Assembly: GCF_000218685.1 (NCBI RefSeq)
Contig: NW_006763303.1
Location: forward strand, 682,001 to 746,000
Source of the DNA: Serpula lacrymans var. lacrymans S7.9
Lineage: Eukaryota; Basidiomycota; Agaricomycetes; Boletales; Serpulaceae
Direction: 5' to 3'
DNA: 64,000 bases
The notes under the pieces were generated by a model, which was given only the letters and a program-made list of their open reading frames with translations, had not been told where the DNA came from and made no database searches. The translations under genes were made by a program, and so were the position numbers. The number at the start of each line of letters is the position of its first letter. Position 1 is the first letter of the stretch. Positions 11,249 to 21,351 of this stretch are shown in pieces.

Positions 11249-11499
11249 TGTTGATGATGAGAACTGTTGTTAGAAAACCACACACAAAAACAAACTGACA
11301 CACAATCCTCCCAGATTCCACGGAACTTGTGTATGGGCTTTGCCTCCTAGAACAGTGGGGTGGTCTGGTTGTTCGTGGGGTGGTATGTATAATGATCCTT
11401 CAAAGTAAAACCCAGGGATGTATGGGTGTGGGTTTTGAGGAGGAGGGATAGTTGAATTATAGAAGATAGGGGCTTATGATGAGTATGGGTGAGCACTAC
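11249..11499 (-). repeat. Family E LTR-like unit, copy 3, 3' part
   Basis: Matches the last ~250 bp of the intact E units at 15213-17019 and 23711-25520 (minus-strand end ..CTCATCATCAACA at 11249). It breaks at 11495-11499 (ACTAC, i.e. GTAGT on the minus strand), the TSD of gypsy-1. The intact E copies carry the empty site, with one GTAGT, at 25270. Confidence 0.85.
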
Positions 11500-11816
11500 T
11501 ATAACGCAACCACTTATGCTGAACTAACGGAGTGGTAATGTCGAATCTCTAGCAAGTAGTTGAACAAGGTATATTGAGAGGAAATCAAAAGCTAGGGTAT
11601 GTACAGTGTTAAATAGCTACTTATATATATGTAGGAACATGTCAGCCTTGAGGCGCTGACTGAGAAACATGAGGAGAAGGCATGTATGCTGAGTAAGTAG
11701 TCAGGTGACCTACAGTCATGTGACAAGATAAGATAAACACTACATATTGATTAGATAAGGTGAAACAAGTGTTTCTACGTCAGAGTTGGATAGATAAGGA
11801 GATTGAGATTGTGACA
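11500..11816 (-). repeat. gypsy-1 3' LTR
   Basis: 317 bp, minus strand TGTCACAATCTCAATC ... TTGCGTTATA, preceded by a polypurine tract (AAAGGGGGGG, about 11820-11831) as expected for a 3' LTR. It ends in TATA rather than CA. The 5' LTR is at 20066-20791. GTAGT duplications are 11495-11499 and 20061-20065. A TATATATATAAG promoter core lies near 11625. Confidence 0.85.
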
Positions 11817-12321
11817 TTACCCCCCCTTTAGGACTTTCATCTTGAAAGGTAGGTTCAAGTTTGCCATTTTCCCAATTAAACAGTTTGCGGTTATATGAAG
11901 GTTGAGTGAGGTTTTTGAAGGGTTGGAAATGTAATACAAAGTTGATTCTCTGGGGTGCTGCGGGGAAGTGATTGTGGAAATCTTTTACTAAGTCTGGAGA
12001 GTTTTTTACATTGCTCTCGGGTTCCCATGTTTGTTCTTCTTTTCGGTAACCTTTCCAATGAACTAAGTATTCTAACTTGCCACGTTTCAATCATGAATCA
12101 AGTATTTGTTCAACCTCATATTCTCTTTGGCCGTCGACTTCTGCAGGTGGTGGTGGTTTGGGTTTCTTTTTCCCAGGGAACATTGGTTCTTTATATGGAT
12201 GTAGAAGGTTTTCATTGAATATCAGGTATACATTTTTCCATTTACTGGGCAATTTAAGCTTGTATGCTGCCGGTCCGGTTTCTTTTTTGACTACAAAGGG
12301 TCCGTGTTGTTTGTCATCCAA
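11817..12321 (-). pseudogene. gypsy-1 integrase C-terminus and chromodomain
   Basis: Encodes GPFVVKKETGPAAYKLKLPS (integrase GPY/F module, about 12300-12240) and, in a shifted frame, KRGKLEYLVHWKGYRKEEQT followed by WEPESNV, a chromodomain with its aromatic residues. Chromodomains of chromoviruses steer integration towards histone-marked heterochromatin. A stop and frame change separate the modules. The chromodomain frame then runs about 25 codons into the 3' LTR, to 11740. Defective. Confidence 0.82.
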
Positions 12322-13258
12322 CTTCTTTGATGGTCAATCAATTGTGATGTGTTCCGCTTTGACCTAGACTTTGTCCCCTGGTTGATATTCCACACTGTCT
12401 TTTTTGTTTTTGTTGTACAATCTTTTCATAATCTCGGCTGCCTTTACCAGAGATTTTTCCGCATTCTGTTGTACTTCCTTCATCCTTTCTACAAACTCTT
12501 CTGCACTTTCACTCTTCACTGTCTTCCTAATCACAGTAACTACTTTTGGATGCTGTCCATAATTTAAATAAAAGGGGCTATATCCAGTAGCTGAATGTTC
12601 TTTGTTGTTGTACAAGAACTCTGCTAGGGGTAACCATTCTGCCCAATTGTCCTGCTTGTGGTTTACGAAGATTCAGAGGTATTGTTCAACCTCTTGATTA
12701 ATCCTCTCCATTTGTCCATCTATTTGTGGATGATAGGCTGTGGACGGGTTTCCCTTTATTCCTAGAAGTTGGTAGAGATCTTTGATAAAGTTCGAGACAA
12801 ATTGGACTCCTCGGTCTGATATGATCTTATCAGGTAATCCATGATATCTGAAAACATTGTCTCTGGAATAATCTTGCTACTCCTTCAGAATTTAGCTCGG
12901 CATGAGTTGGTAATAACTTAATCATCTTTGAGAATTGATCAATAATCACCATTATCGTGTTGTAACCTTTAGATTTGGGTAACGGTCCGATGAGATCCAT
13001 TGATATGATTTGCCAGGGGCAGCTTGGGATCTCATTTGGGTGTAGTGGTGCTGCCTTTTTCTGGTGATCTATTTTGGTTCTTTGGCAAGTTTTGCACCCT
13101 GTTATGTACTCTTGGATGTCTTTATCCATGTACGGCCACCAATATGTTCTAGTGATCAGTTCCTTCGTTTTATACCGGCCTGGATGACCGTCAACAACGG
13201 AATCGTGATGATCTCTGATAATCGTTTCCCTGACTTTTCGGTCTTTTGGAACATACAT
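12322..13258 (-). pseudogene. gypsy-1 integrase (zinc finger and core)
   Basis: From 13258 downwards: HHDSVVDGHPGRYKTKELI and ITGCKTCQRTK (HHCC zinc finger), then DLIGPLPKSKGYNTIMVIID (first catalytic Asp region) and DQFSKMIKLLPT. Further parts (YNNKEHSATGYSPFYLNYGQ, about 12610) lie in other frames. Several frameshifts and stops, for example near 12830-12860 and 12620. A non-functional copy of a Ty3/Gypsy integrase. Confidence 0.8.
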
Positions 13259-14247
13259 TCAACCTTTGAAGAATATGTGTCCTTCATCGGTCCACCAACC
13301 ATCTTGGTGGTTCTGTATCTTGTCCTCAACCTTTTTTACGACTTTGTCAACATTATTCATTCTCTTTTTGATCCATTTGAATATTTCAATAGTCTCTGCT
13401 TCTACTTCTTCTATCTCCTGTCTTTGTTTCCCTGTTAGAGACATATTTATTCTAAATAGATCGTCTTTGAGTACAATTACGTTTTTGTTGTCATTCTCTC
13501 CTTTGTTGTCAGGTCGTCTGGATAGTAAGTCTGCTTTGATGTGAGTTGCTCCTGGCTTGTGGTGAAGTGTAAAATGATAATTGGCCAGTTCGCTAACCCA
13601 TCTAGCTTGCCTTCTGTTCAGCTTCTGAGGTTGTTTGAAATAGGTAAGATTTTGATGATCGGTCCAGATCTCAAATTCCTTTGCGGCATCCATTAGGTAA
13701 TGGTGCTATTCCTCTAAAGCTGTCATAATGGCTAGTAGCTCTTTATCGTAAATCTTGTAGTTTCTTTCTGTTTTGTTTAGAGATTTCGATAAGTAAGCTA
13801 TTGGATTCCAGATTCCGTCCTGTTCTTGGGAGAGTACAGCTCCTAGAGTGTAGTCACTACTATCTGCTTTGACTCGGTATTGACCGTCATTGGTCAGTAG
13901 AGCTAGTACAGGGGTTGAGCTTATTATCTTTTTAATCTCTTCAAATGCTTCCCTTTGCTGTTTTCCCCATTTAAACTCTTCTTTACCGGTTAGTCTAGTA
14001 AGCGGTTTTGCAATCGCTCCAAATCCTTTGATAAACCTTCTATAGAAATTTACAAAATCTAGAAAGGCTTGCACGTGTTTCTTGGTTGTGCATTCAGGCC
14101 AATCTAAGATTCCTTTAACCTTCACCGGGTCCATGCGGATTTTTTTTTCTGAGATAATTAATCCTAGATATCCGGTTTCTGTTTCTTCAAAATCGCAATA
14201 TTGGGTTTCAGGTATAGATGGTTCTCTCTTAGGATCTGTAGAACACG
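13259..14247 (-). pseudogene. gypsy-1 RNase H and end of reverse transcriptase
   Basis: Contains YLGLIISEKKIRMDPVKVKG and FLDFVNFYRRFIKGFGAIAK (RT thumb/connection), KADSSDYTLGAVLSQEQDG, KIYDKELLAIMTALEE (RNase H catalytic Asp and Glu), then FEIWTDHQNLTYFKQPQKLN and RRQARWVSELANYHF. The order is that of a Ty3/Gypsy polyprotein. Broken near 14200 by a stop plus a one-base loss and near 13700 by a stop. Confidence 0.83.
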
Positions 14248-14739
14248 TCATGTCATTGCTCGGTGTTCTTCAATTGTTTTTGTGAAGATCATTATATCGT
14301 CTAAGTAGATCACTACCTTTCCTTCATCTATCAAGTCTTTAAAGATGGAGTTCATCATGGTTTGGAACGTAGCAGGTGAGTTTGTCAAGCCGAAAAACAT
14401 GACTAATAGCTTGAACAGTCCTCTGTTGGTTCTAAACACCGCTTTGTGTTTGTCTCCTTCCTTGATCCGGATGTTGTTATATCCCCATCTGATATTTAAC
14501 TCCGTGAAGTATTTAGCGCCTTTGAGCTTGTCTACAAGTTTATTAATTAGAGGTAGCAGATATCTGTTTTTGATGGTGATTTCATTGAGCTTCCGGTAAT
14601 CTTGAATAGGTTGGAGTTTTCCATCTTTTTTCTTAATAAAGAAGAAGGGTGAAGTGATTGGAGATTTACTAGGTTGGATGTGTCCTGATTCTAAGTTCTC
14701 TTTTAGGAAAGCATCTAACTGTTCTTGTTCTCCTAACAC
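14248..14739 (-). pseudogene. gypsy-1 reverse transcriptase
   Basis: Carries the RT motifs FFIKKKDGKLQPIQDYRKLN, ELNIRWGYNNIRIKEGD, FFGLTNSPATFQTMMN and the active-site box VIYLDDIMIF (YLDD). Ends at a TGA (14248-14250) inside the expected frame. The next segment upstream is also cut off by TGA (14740-14742). Confidence 0.85.
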
Positions 14740-15212
14740 TCAAGGATAGACTTTGCAATCTATGGTGTGATCTCCGGGGACTAGTTCTATTGCGTGATCC
14801 CATTGTCTTCTTTCAGGGAGGGTGTCAAATTCTTTTTTGTCAAATATGTCTTTGAAATCATGAAGGTGTTTCGGTACTATCCCTTCAAATCCTCCTGTTT
14901 TTTGATTGTTTCCGGCTGCTTCGGCTAATTGTTGGGCTGTAGTGCCGTGAGCGCGGATCTGATGCATAACATCTGGGATTGACGTGTCTTTGACATTCAA
15001 AAAGTTAAATTGTAGAATTCTATCCCCCTCTTTAAGGTTGATGCAATACATTTCTAGATCTTCTTCTGGTTCGAAGAATCATACCATCATGTTGCATTTG
15101 CTTAGACATCCATTGAATTCTAATTTTGACTTGTTCCAGTCTATTGTGGGGTTGTGTTGTTTTAACCATTCATGGCCTAAGAACATCCGGCCAGTTCCAA
15201 GATTGGTAACGG
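14740..15212 (-). pseudogene. gypsy-1 protease C-terminal part
   Basis: TNLGTGRMFLGHEWLKQHNP and TIDWNKSKLEF form the second half of a retroviral-type aspartic protease. A TGA (15079-15081) precedes the protease-RT linker DAIELVPGDH-type region (WDHAIELVPGDHTIDCKVYP). The N-terminal half with the catalytic DSG is at 23373-23710 on the other strand. Bringing the two ends together at their shared CCGT word restores the frame. Interrupted by an E unit. Confidence 0.83.
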
Positions 15213-17019
15213 TGTCAATGATGAGAACTGCTGTTAGAAAACCACACACAAAACAAACTAACACACAATCCTCCCAGATTCCACGGAACTTGTTTATGGG
15301 CTTTGCCTCCTAGAACAGTGGAGTGGTCTGGTTGTTCGTAGGGTGGTACGTATAAAGATCCTTCAAAGTAAAACCCAGAGGTGTATGAGTGTGGGTTTTG
15401 AGGAGGAGGGATAGTTGATTTTATAGAAGGATAGGGGCTTTGTGATGAGTATAGACGAGCACTACCTTGCTAATCGTAGCACAAGGTAGGTTTGAGAACG
15501 ACAATATGACGAGGTTCCCAGTGATAGCAGGCTCCTGACGCACAAACTGTAGTGCTCAGAAGGACTCTAATTGAAGGGGATGACAATCACTTTCAAAAAG
15601 TGACGAGTGACAATGACAGCAGTTAACAGTGGTAGAAGTGGGAAGTGTTGTGACCACACTGGATCACAAGCAGCAGAGTAGTGAACTTGAAATTAGAGAA
15701 GAAGTCTGGATTGGATTTCTTGTTTTTTTTACAAGGTAAAATACAGGGGTTTATATAGTAAAAGAAAAGTAGGCTATGCACAGTATAGCTGTGCAAAAAG
15801 AATGAGAAAGAATATGAAGGAAGGAATGTACACTGACAAATCCTGCATAGGTAGTACAGGATAAGATTGTCAAAAAAAGGAAAAGAAAGGGATAGAACAA
15901 TAAATGCTGTGAGTAATGTCACAGGTTTGTACAGCCATAAAGTAAAGTCCAATAGCAAAAAGAGAGCAGGAAAATCATGATGTCATGGGAAGATGCAGTA
16001 AAAAAAAGGGCAAGGCAAAACACTATCAGTATCAACACAGTTCCTTTATTGTCAGTCAGGCATTCTAAAAAAATATGTGTCCATAAAAATGATTCAAAAA
16101 TCAAAAATAATTGCACTGTAAATGAATGTTCTGCTGAAGAAAAAGAAACTGGAGCCACCGGTCCACCACCTAGTCCAAATCCGAAAGTTCCATGGCCTTA
16201 CCAATGGACTGGTTGTGTTGGACCACCTGATCAAACGAGGGAGGGAGAGGAGTAGTTCCAATTTGGAACAAGTGAGTCCCAGGCAGCGTGTGATAGGTGT
16301 AGCTGTAGCGAAGACGATGGACAAAAGATAAGTGTACCCAAGTGAATGGGACAGCGATGAACATGGGCGACGCAAGGGGATGAACCTTCTCCAGCTCAAA
16401 AATTACCCACCCACGCTCCAACCAGGCAAGACGAGCGACCGATGTTTTGATAGTATATGATGGTAGATCGACGTCATAAAGATGGACCTGTTGCCCTATT
16501 TGAACCGGCCGCCGGGGCTTTGCTGATATCAGCAGTGGCACGTGGTAGTCAACGGATCGGCGACGGAAGCGGATAGGAAGTGGTGACATCAGAAATGGTG
16601 GGGGTGCAAATAAAATGAGGAGGAGGGTGGAGGTGACGGAAAAGTGGATTAGAATGGGGATCCAGAAACGACCGTCAGGTGAGGATAAAAAGGAGAGGAA
16701 GGGGCCCATGGTGGGGCTAGGCAAAGGAAGGGGAGTAAGGGAAACGACAAAAGCGAGGGCGCAATGCAATGTGTAGCCAGTGGCGACGCAAAAATTTGCC
16801 GAAATGCCGAAACATGGAAAGTACCAGATGGAAAAGCAAAGGTGAGCGTGACTGGATTGCCTAATAGAGGTGATGCTGATCAGCCACAAGTTCGAAAAAG
16901 GCAATATTAATTACTATTCCACGTGGCACTGTGCCTGTGTGGCGCAAAGGCGAGTCTTTTGAATATTCGCTTCATTATTGACACCTGTCCATGCTACCAA
17001 TCAACTTTGGTGCATGACA
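15213..17019 (-). repeat. Family E LTR-like unit, left arm of inverted pair
   Basis: 1807 bp. Minus strand runs TGTCATGCACCAAAG ... CTCATCATTGACA. Flanks are ACGT on the 17020 side and CCGT on the 15212 side, i.e. unmatched. The right arm (23711-25520) shows the reciprocal mismatch. Over about 1.3 kb the two arms look identical; they differ at many sites in the first ~470 bp and at two sites in the last ~22 bp. Contains a TATATAAACCCC promoter-like core (about 15757 on this strand) as in an LTR. Confidence 0.85.
16170..16904 (-). CDS. Reading frame inside family E unit (244 codons)
   Basis: Encodes a basic, aromatic-rich protein of unknown family: an N-terminal MPFSNLWLISITSIRQSSHA, a hydrophobic stretch WIPILIHFSVTSTLLLILF that could span a membrane, then FRRRSVDYHVPLLISAKPRR and VARLAWLERGWVIFELEKV. 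The second half is identical in the right arm and clearly related, without indels, in copy 3 (with one TAG at a Gln codon). Not a gag, pol or env that I recognise. It may be a transduced or LTR-borne gene, or chance open frame. Expression is unproven. Confidence 0.4.
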   Translation of the reverse strand: MPFSNLWLISITSIRQSSHAHLCFSIWYFPCFGISANFCVATGYTLHCALAFVVSLTPLPLPSPTMGPFLSFLSSPDGRFWIPILIHFSVTSTLLLILFAPPPFLMSPLPIRFRRRSVDYHVPLLISAKPRRPVQIGQQVHLYDVDLPSYTIKTSVARLAWLERGWVIFELEKVHPLASPMFIAVPFTWVHLSFVHRLRYSYTYHTLPGTHLFQIGTTPLPPSFDQVVQHNQSIGKAMELSDLD

Positions 17020-17023
17020 ACGT

Positions 17024-17404
17024 ATGGTATGAACACTTACAGAAGCATCCAAACCACCAAATGTAAAGACACCCTTTCTATTACTCAATAACCACTCCAC
17101 TATAGTATGTACATGTATTTTAAGAAGAAAGTGTGTATGTAAATCTAATCAACAATAGTTCCACACTATTGCTAAGCTAAAGTACTCCCCTTAACACTGG
17201 GGGCTGTGTAATGTTTGGTTCTGATCTCTCTAGTACCTCATCCTGAGGAGCTTGCCTGCAGGATTCAGGCACACACTTTGTTTCTGCGGCTAGCAAATAC
17301 TCAACACCATCTGGCACCAAAGTCTTACTGTCCAAAAGACTCCACTTAACCCTGTGGTCTGGGTTTTCACATAAGTGTGAGAGAGTAAGAAGAGCAAGTC
17401 CAAA
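17024..17404 (-). mobile_element. Leader of a truncated family A element
   Basis: Read on the minus strand from 17404, directly after an LTR end, it matches the 5' leader of gypsy-2 (about 39960-40205) with the same landmarks: GACT.GCTCTTCT.ACTCTCTC at the start and GTTAAGGGGAGTACTT further in. No gag follows; an E unit interrupts at 17019/25521. The rest of this element is not recognisable. Confidence 0.65.
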
Positions 17405-17737
17405 TGTAACAACCAAAGTTTGTATACTCTGGTGCACAGTGAAGACAGGCAAAGAGGGGTGAGTGAAGGAGAGGGTAATCTCCCTTAGGGTAGGACCAAC
17501 TTTGTTATGGGTAAATAACAGAAGGACTTGCTGAGGAGTCTCCTTGATCTATTAGGGTATTTATACTACTACAGACTATTTGTGCATGTGTACTATACAG
17601 TTAATGAAGGCATTGGCTGATGATGTCATAGGGCACAGCCTGTGTGACCAGCTCCACTGTGTGAGAGACTTGTAGCTAAGAATAAAGAAAAGCAGCACAA
17701 TGCGAGAAAGTGGAGTTTGACAAATGGAAAGTGCCGC
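17405..17737 (-). repeat. Family A LTR, 3' part (split LTR, part 2)
   Basis: Starts TGTAACAACCAAAG and follows family A to GTGCCGC at 17737, where TGTCATGC (E unit start) takes over. Complements 11164-11248. Joined at the CCGC duplication, the two give a standard LTR of about 414 bp. Confidence 0.83.
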
Positions 17738-20065
17738 TGTCATGCNNNNNNNNNNNNNNNNNNNNNNNNNNNNNNNNNNNNNNNNNNNNNNNNNNNNNNN
17801 NNNNNNNNNNNNNNNNNNNNNNNNNNNNNNNNNNNNNNNNNNNNNNNNNNNNNNNNNNNNNNNNNNNNNNNNNNNNNNNNNNNNNNNNNNNNNNNNNNNN
17901 NNNNNNNNNNNNNNNNNNNNNNNNNNNNNNNNNNNNNNNNNNNNNNNNNNNNNNNNNNNNNNNNNNNNNNNNNNNNNNNNNNNNNNNNNNNNNNNNNNNN
18001 NNNNNNNNNNNNNNNNNNNNNNNNNNNNNNNNNNNNNNNNNNNNNNNNNNNNNNNNNNNNNNNNNNNNNNNNNNNNNNNNNNNNNNNNNNNNNNNNNNNN
18101 NNNNNNNNNNNNNNNNNNNNNNNNNNNNNNNNNNNNNNNNNNNNNNNNNNNNNNNNNNNNNNNNNNNNNNNNNNNNNNNNNNNNNNNNNNNNNNNNNNNN
18201 NNNNNNNNNNNNNNNNNNNNNNNNNNNNNNNNNNNNNNNNNNNNNNNNNNNNNNNNNNNNNNNNNNNNNNNNNNNNNNNNNNNNNNNNNNNNNNNNNNNN
18301 NNNNNNNNNNNNNNNNNNNNNNNNNNNNNNNNNNNNNNNNNNNNNNNNNNNNNNNNNNNNNNNNNNNNNNNNNNNNNNNNNNNNNNNNNNNNNNNNNNNN
18401 NNNNNNNNNNNNNNNNNNNNNNNNNNNNNNNNNNNNNNNNNNNNNNNNNNNNNNNNNNNNNNNNNNNNNNNNNNNNNNNNNNNNNNNNNNNNNNNNNNNN
18501 NNNNNNNNNNNNNNNNNNNNNNNNNNNNNNNNNNNNNNNNNNNNNNNNNNNNNNNNNNNNNNNNNNNNNNNNNNNNNNNNNNNNNNNNNNNNNNNNNNNN
18601 NNNNNNNNNNNNNNNNNNNNNNNNNNNNNNNNNNNNNNNNNNNNNNNNNNNNNNNNNNNNNNNNNNNNNNNNNNNNNNNNNNNNNNNNNNNNNNNNNNNN
18701 NNNNNNNNNNNNNNNNNNNNNNGGCAATTTTTGCTTTGCCACTGGCTACACATTGCATTGTGCCCTTGCCTTCATTGTTTCCCTTACTCCCCTTCCTTTG
18801 CCTAGCCCGACCATGGGTCCCTTACTCTCTTTTGTATTCTCACCCGACGGTCACTTCTGGATCCCTATTCTAGTCCATTTCCTCATCACCTCCACCCTCC
18901 TCCTACTCTTCTTCTTTGCTCCCCCACCATACCTGATGTCACCACTCTCTATCCACTTCCGTCGCCAATCTGTCAACCACCACGTGCCACTTCTGATATC
19001 AGCAAAGCCCCGGCAGCTGGTCCAAATTGGGCAATAGGTCCATCTTCATGACATTGATATTCCATTGTATATTATCAAATCACCGGTTGCTCGTCTCGCC
19101 TGGTTGGAGCGTGGGTGGGTAGTTTTTGAGCTGGAGAAGGTTTATCCCCTTGCGTTGCCTATGTACACCGCTGTCCCATTCACTTGGGTACACTTATCTT
19201 TTGTACATCGTCTTTGCTACAGCTACACTTACCACACACTGCCTGGGACACATTTGTTCCAGATTGGAACTACTCCCCTCCTTCCCTCATTTGACCAGGT
19301 GGTCCAATATAACCAGTCCATTGGTAAGGCCATGGAACCGTCGGATTTGCACTAGGTGGTGGACCAGTGGCTCCAGTTTCTTTTTTTTCAGCAGAACATT
19401 CATTTGCAGTGCAATTATTTTTGATTTTTGAAACATTTTTATGGACACATATTTTTTTAGAATGCCTGACTAACAATAAAGGAACTGTGTTGATACTGAT
19501 AGTGTTTTGCCTTGCCCTTTTTTTACTGCATCTTCCCATGACATCATAATTTACTTGCTCTCTTTCTGTTATTGGACTTTATTTTATGGCTGTACAAACC
19601 TGTGACATTACTTACACAGCATTCATTGTTCTATCCCTTTTTTCCCCTTATTTTGACGATCTTATCCTGTACTACCTACACGGATTTGTCAGTGTACATT
19701 CCTTCCTTCATGTTCTTTCTCATTCTTTTTGCACAGCTATACTGTGCATAGCCTACTTTTCTTTTACTATATAAACCCCTGTATTTTACCTTGTAAAAAA
19801 ACAACAAGAACTCCAATCCATACTTCTTCTCCAATCTCAAGTTCACTACTCTGCTACTTGTGATCCAGTGTGGTCACAACACTTCCCACTGCTACCACTG
19901 TTAACTGCTGTCATTGTCACTCGTCACTTTTGAAAGTCATTGTCATCCCTTTCGATTAAAGTCCTTCTGAGCACTACAGTCTGTGCATCAGGAGCCTACT
20001 ATCACTGGAAACCCCGTCACCTCGTCATTCTCAAACCTACCTTGTGCTACAATTAGCAAGGTAGT
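17738..20065 (+). repeat. Family E LTR-like unit, copy 3, 5' part (with gap)
   Basis: TGTCATGC is visible before the gap, and from 18723 the sequence follows the E consensus to AGCAAG-GTAGT (20061-20065), where gypsy-1 begins. It holds the E reading frame in damaged form: SAKPRQLVQIGQ then TAG near 19036, then VARLAWLERGWVVFELEKV to 19355. More diverged than the inverted pair. By alignment only about 200 bp of E sequence should be missing between 17745 and 18723, although 977 N are present. Confidence 0.8.
17746..18722. other. Assembly gap (977 N)
   Basis: Unresolved bases within E copy 3. Long open frames crossing it are artefacts of the Ns. Confidence 0.99.
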
Positions 20066-20791
20066 TGTCACGATCTCAATCTCCTTATCTATCCAACTGC
20101 GATGTAGAAACACGTGTCTCACGTTATATAATCAATACATAGTATTTATCTTATCTTGTCATGTGACCGTAGGTTACGTAACTACTTACTCAGCATACAT
20201 GCCTTCTCCTCATATTTATCAGTCAGCGCCTCAAGGCTGGCACATTCCTACATATATATATAAGTAGCTACTTAACACTGTACATACCCTAGCTTTTGAT
20301 TTCCTCTCAATATACCTTGTTCAACTACTTGCTAGAGATTTGACATTACCACTCCGTTAGTTTTGGCATAAGTGGTGTTACGATAACACAATTTTAGGAC
20401 TTTCCCTTTTACTTTTATTCTCCACTTTAACCTTGTACTATAGCTTTTCACACATGGTGCCATGTGGCACTTCCCCTTTCTCACGCCGTGTTGCCTTTCC
20501 TCTTATTTTGGACACAACTCTCTCACACAGTGGAGCTGGCCATGCGGGCTAGGCCCCATGACATCATCAGCCACTGTCTCTATCAAACTGTATAGTACAC
20601 ATGTACAAACAACCCTGTAGTAGTATATAAACCCCAATAGATCAAGGAGACTCCTCAGTGAGTCCTCCTGTTGTATACCAACAAACTCTCTGCAGCTTAA
20701 AGGGTAACCACTCCCATATCATCTTCTCTATAGTGTGTTCTGTGTGCGCCAGAGTAACTAACTCTTGGTTGTTACAAGTGGTTGCACTATA
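20066..20791 (+). repeat. gypsy-1 5' LTR, interrupted
   Basis: TGTCACGATCTCAATC ... TTGCACTATA, about 320 bp once the inserted family A LTR (20376-20776 plus one AGTGG) is removed, homologous to the 3' LTR at 11500-11816. Preceded by GTAGT (20061-20065). ATATATATATAAGTAG near 20250 is a likely TATA region. Confidence 0.83.
20376..20776 (+). repeat. Solo LTR, family A, inside gypsy-1 5' LTR
   Basis: 401 bp, TGTTACGATAACAC ... TTGGTTGTTACA, flanked by AGTGG (20371-20375 and 20777-20781). TATATAAACCCC (about 20623-20634) and a GGAGACTCCTCAGTGAGTCC hairpin follow in the sense direction. Confidence 0.92.
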
Positions 20792-21351
20792 TAATCAAAA
20801 GCTAGTATAGCACCTGGTTGGATGAGCTAAATGAAGGCTATAATCATTATCACCCTATTCCCCATTATCACTCTCCTACTCTTCGCATTACTCAAACTTT
20901 ACATTCGCCTCACCACACCTCTTCCTCTTATGACATCCCCTAACCCTCCCCCATCCACTACCACTTTCATCCAAACCACTCCCTCGAACTCATCCTTTGA
21001 GACTATTCCCCTATCTCCTATCACCCGCCCCCACAATCCCCTACTTAGAGACTGTAACAACGTGGAGTCGTTGCGGTTTTATTACTCACATCTTTTACCT
21101 ACTTCTCAAAAATTTGTATACCCCTTACCAGGCCGCGCACTTGCATCCACCAGTCAGGGAAGAGCTGAGAGCCCAATAAGCCGGCTACATCTGGACAACC
21201 GTTTGGACCCAGATTTAATACTATACCTTTTACGTTAGCTTTTCTAGGATACTTTTACGTACACGGTAGTAGGGAACGGAAGAGGGTCCATATACCAAAG
21301 AGAAAACGATAGACAAAGGGATCTTACAATATGACGTGTTAATCCAGACTT
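20792..21351 (+). mobile_element. gypsy-1 leader region
   Basis: Sequence between the 5' LTR and gag. A 135-codon open stretch (20831-21238) begins with a hydrophobic MKAIIIITLFPIITLLLFAL segment and is low-complexity (Ser/Thr/Pro rich). I do not recognise it; it may be a leader ORF or chance. No classical tRNA-complementary primer site was evident immediately after the LTR. Confidence 0.45.

Noticed and set aside
17576..19037. Very long open frames on both strands across 17746-18722
   Set aside because: They consist of Ns from the assembly gap and carry no information.
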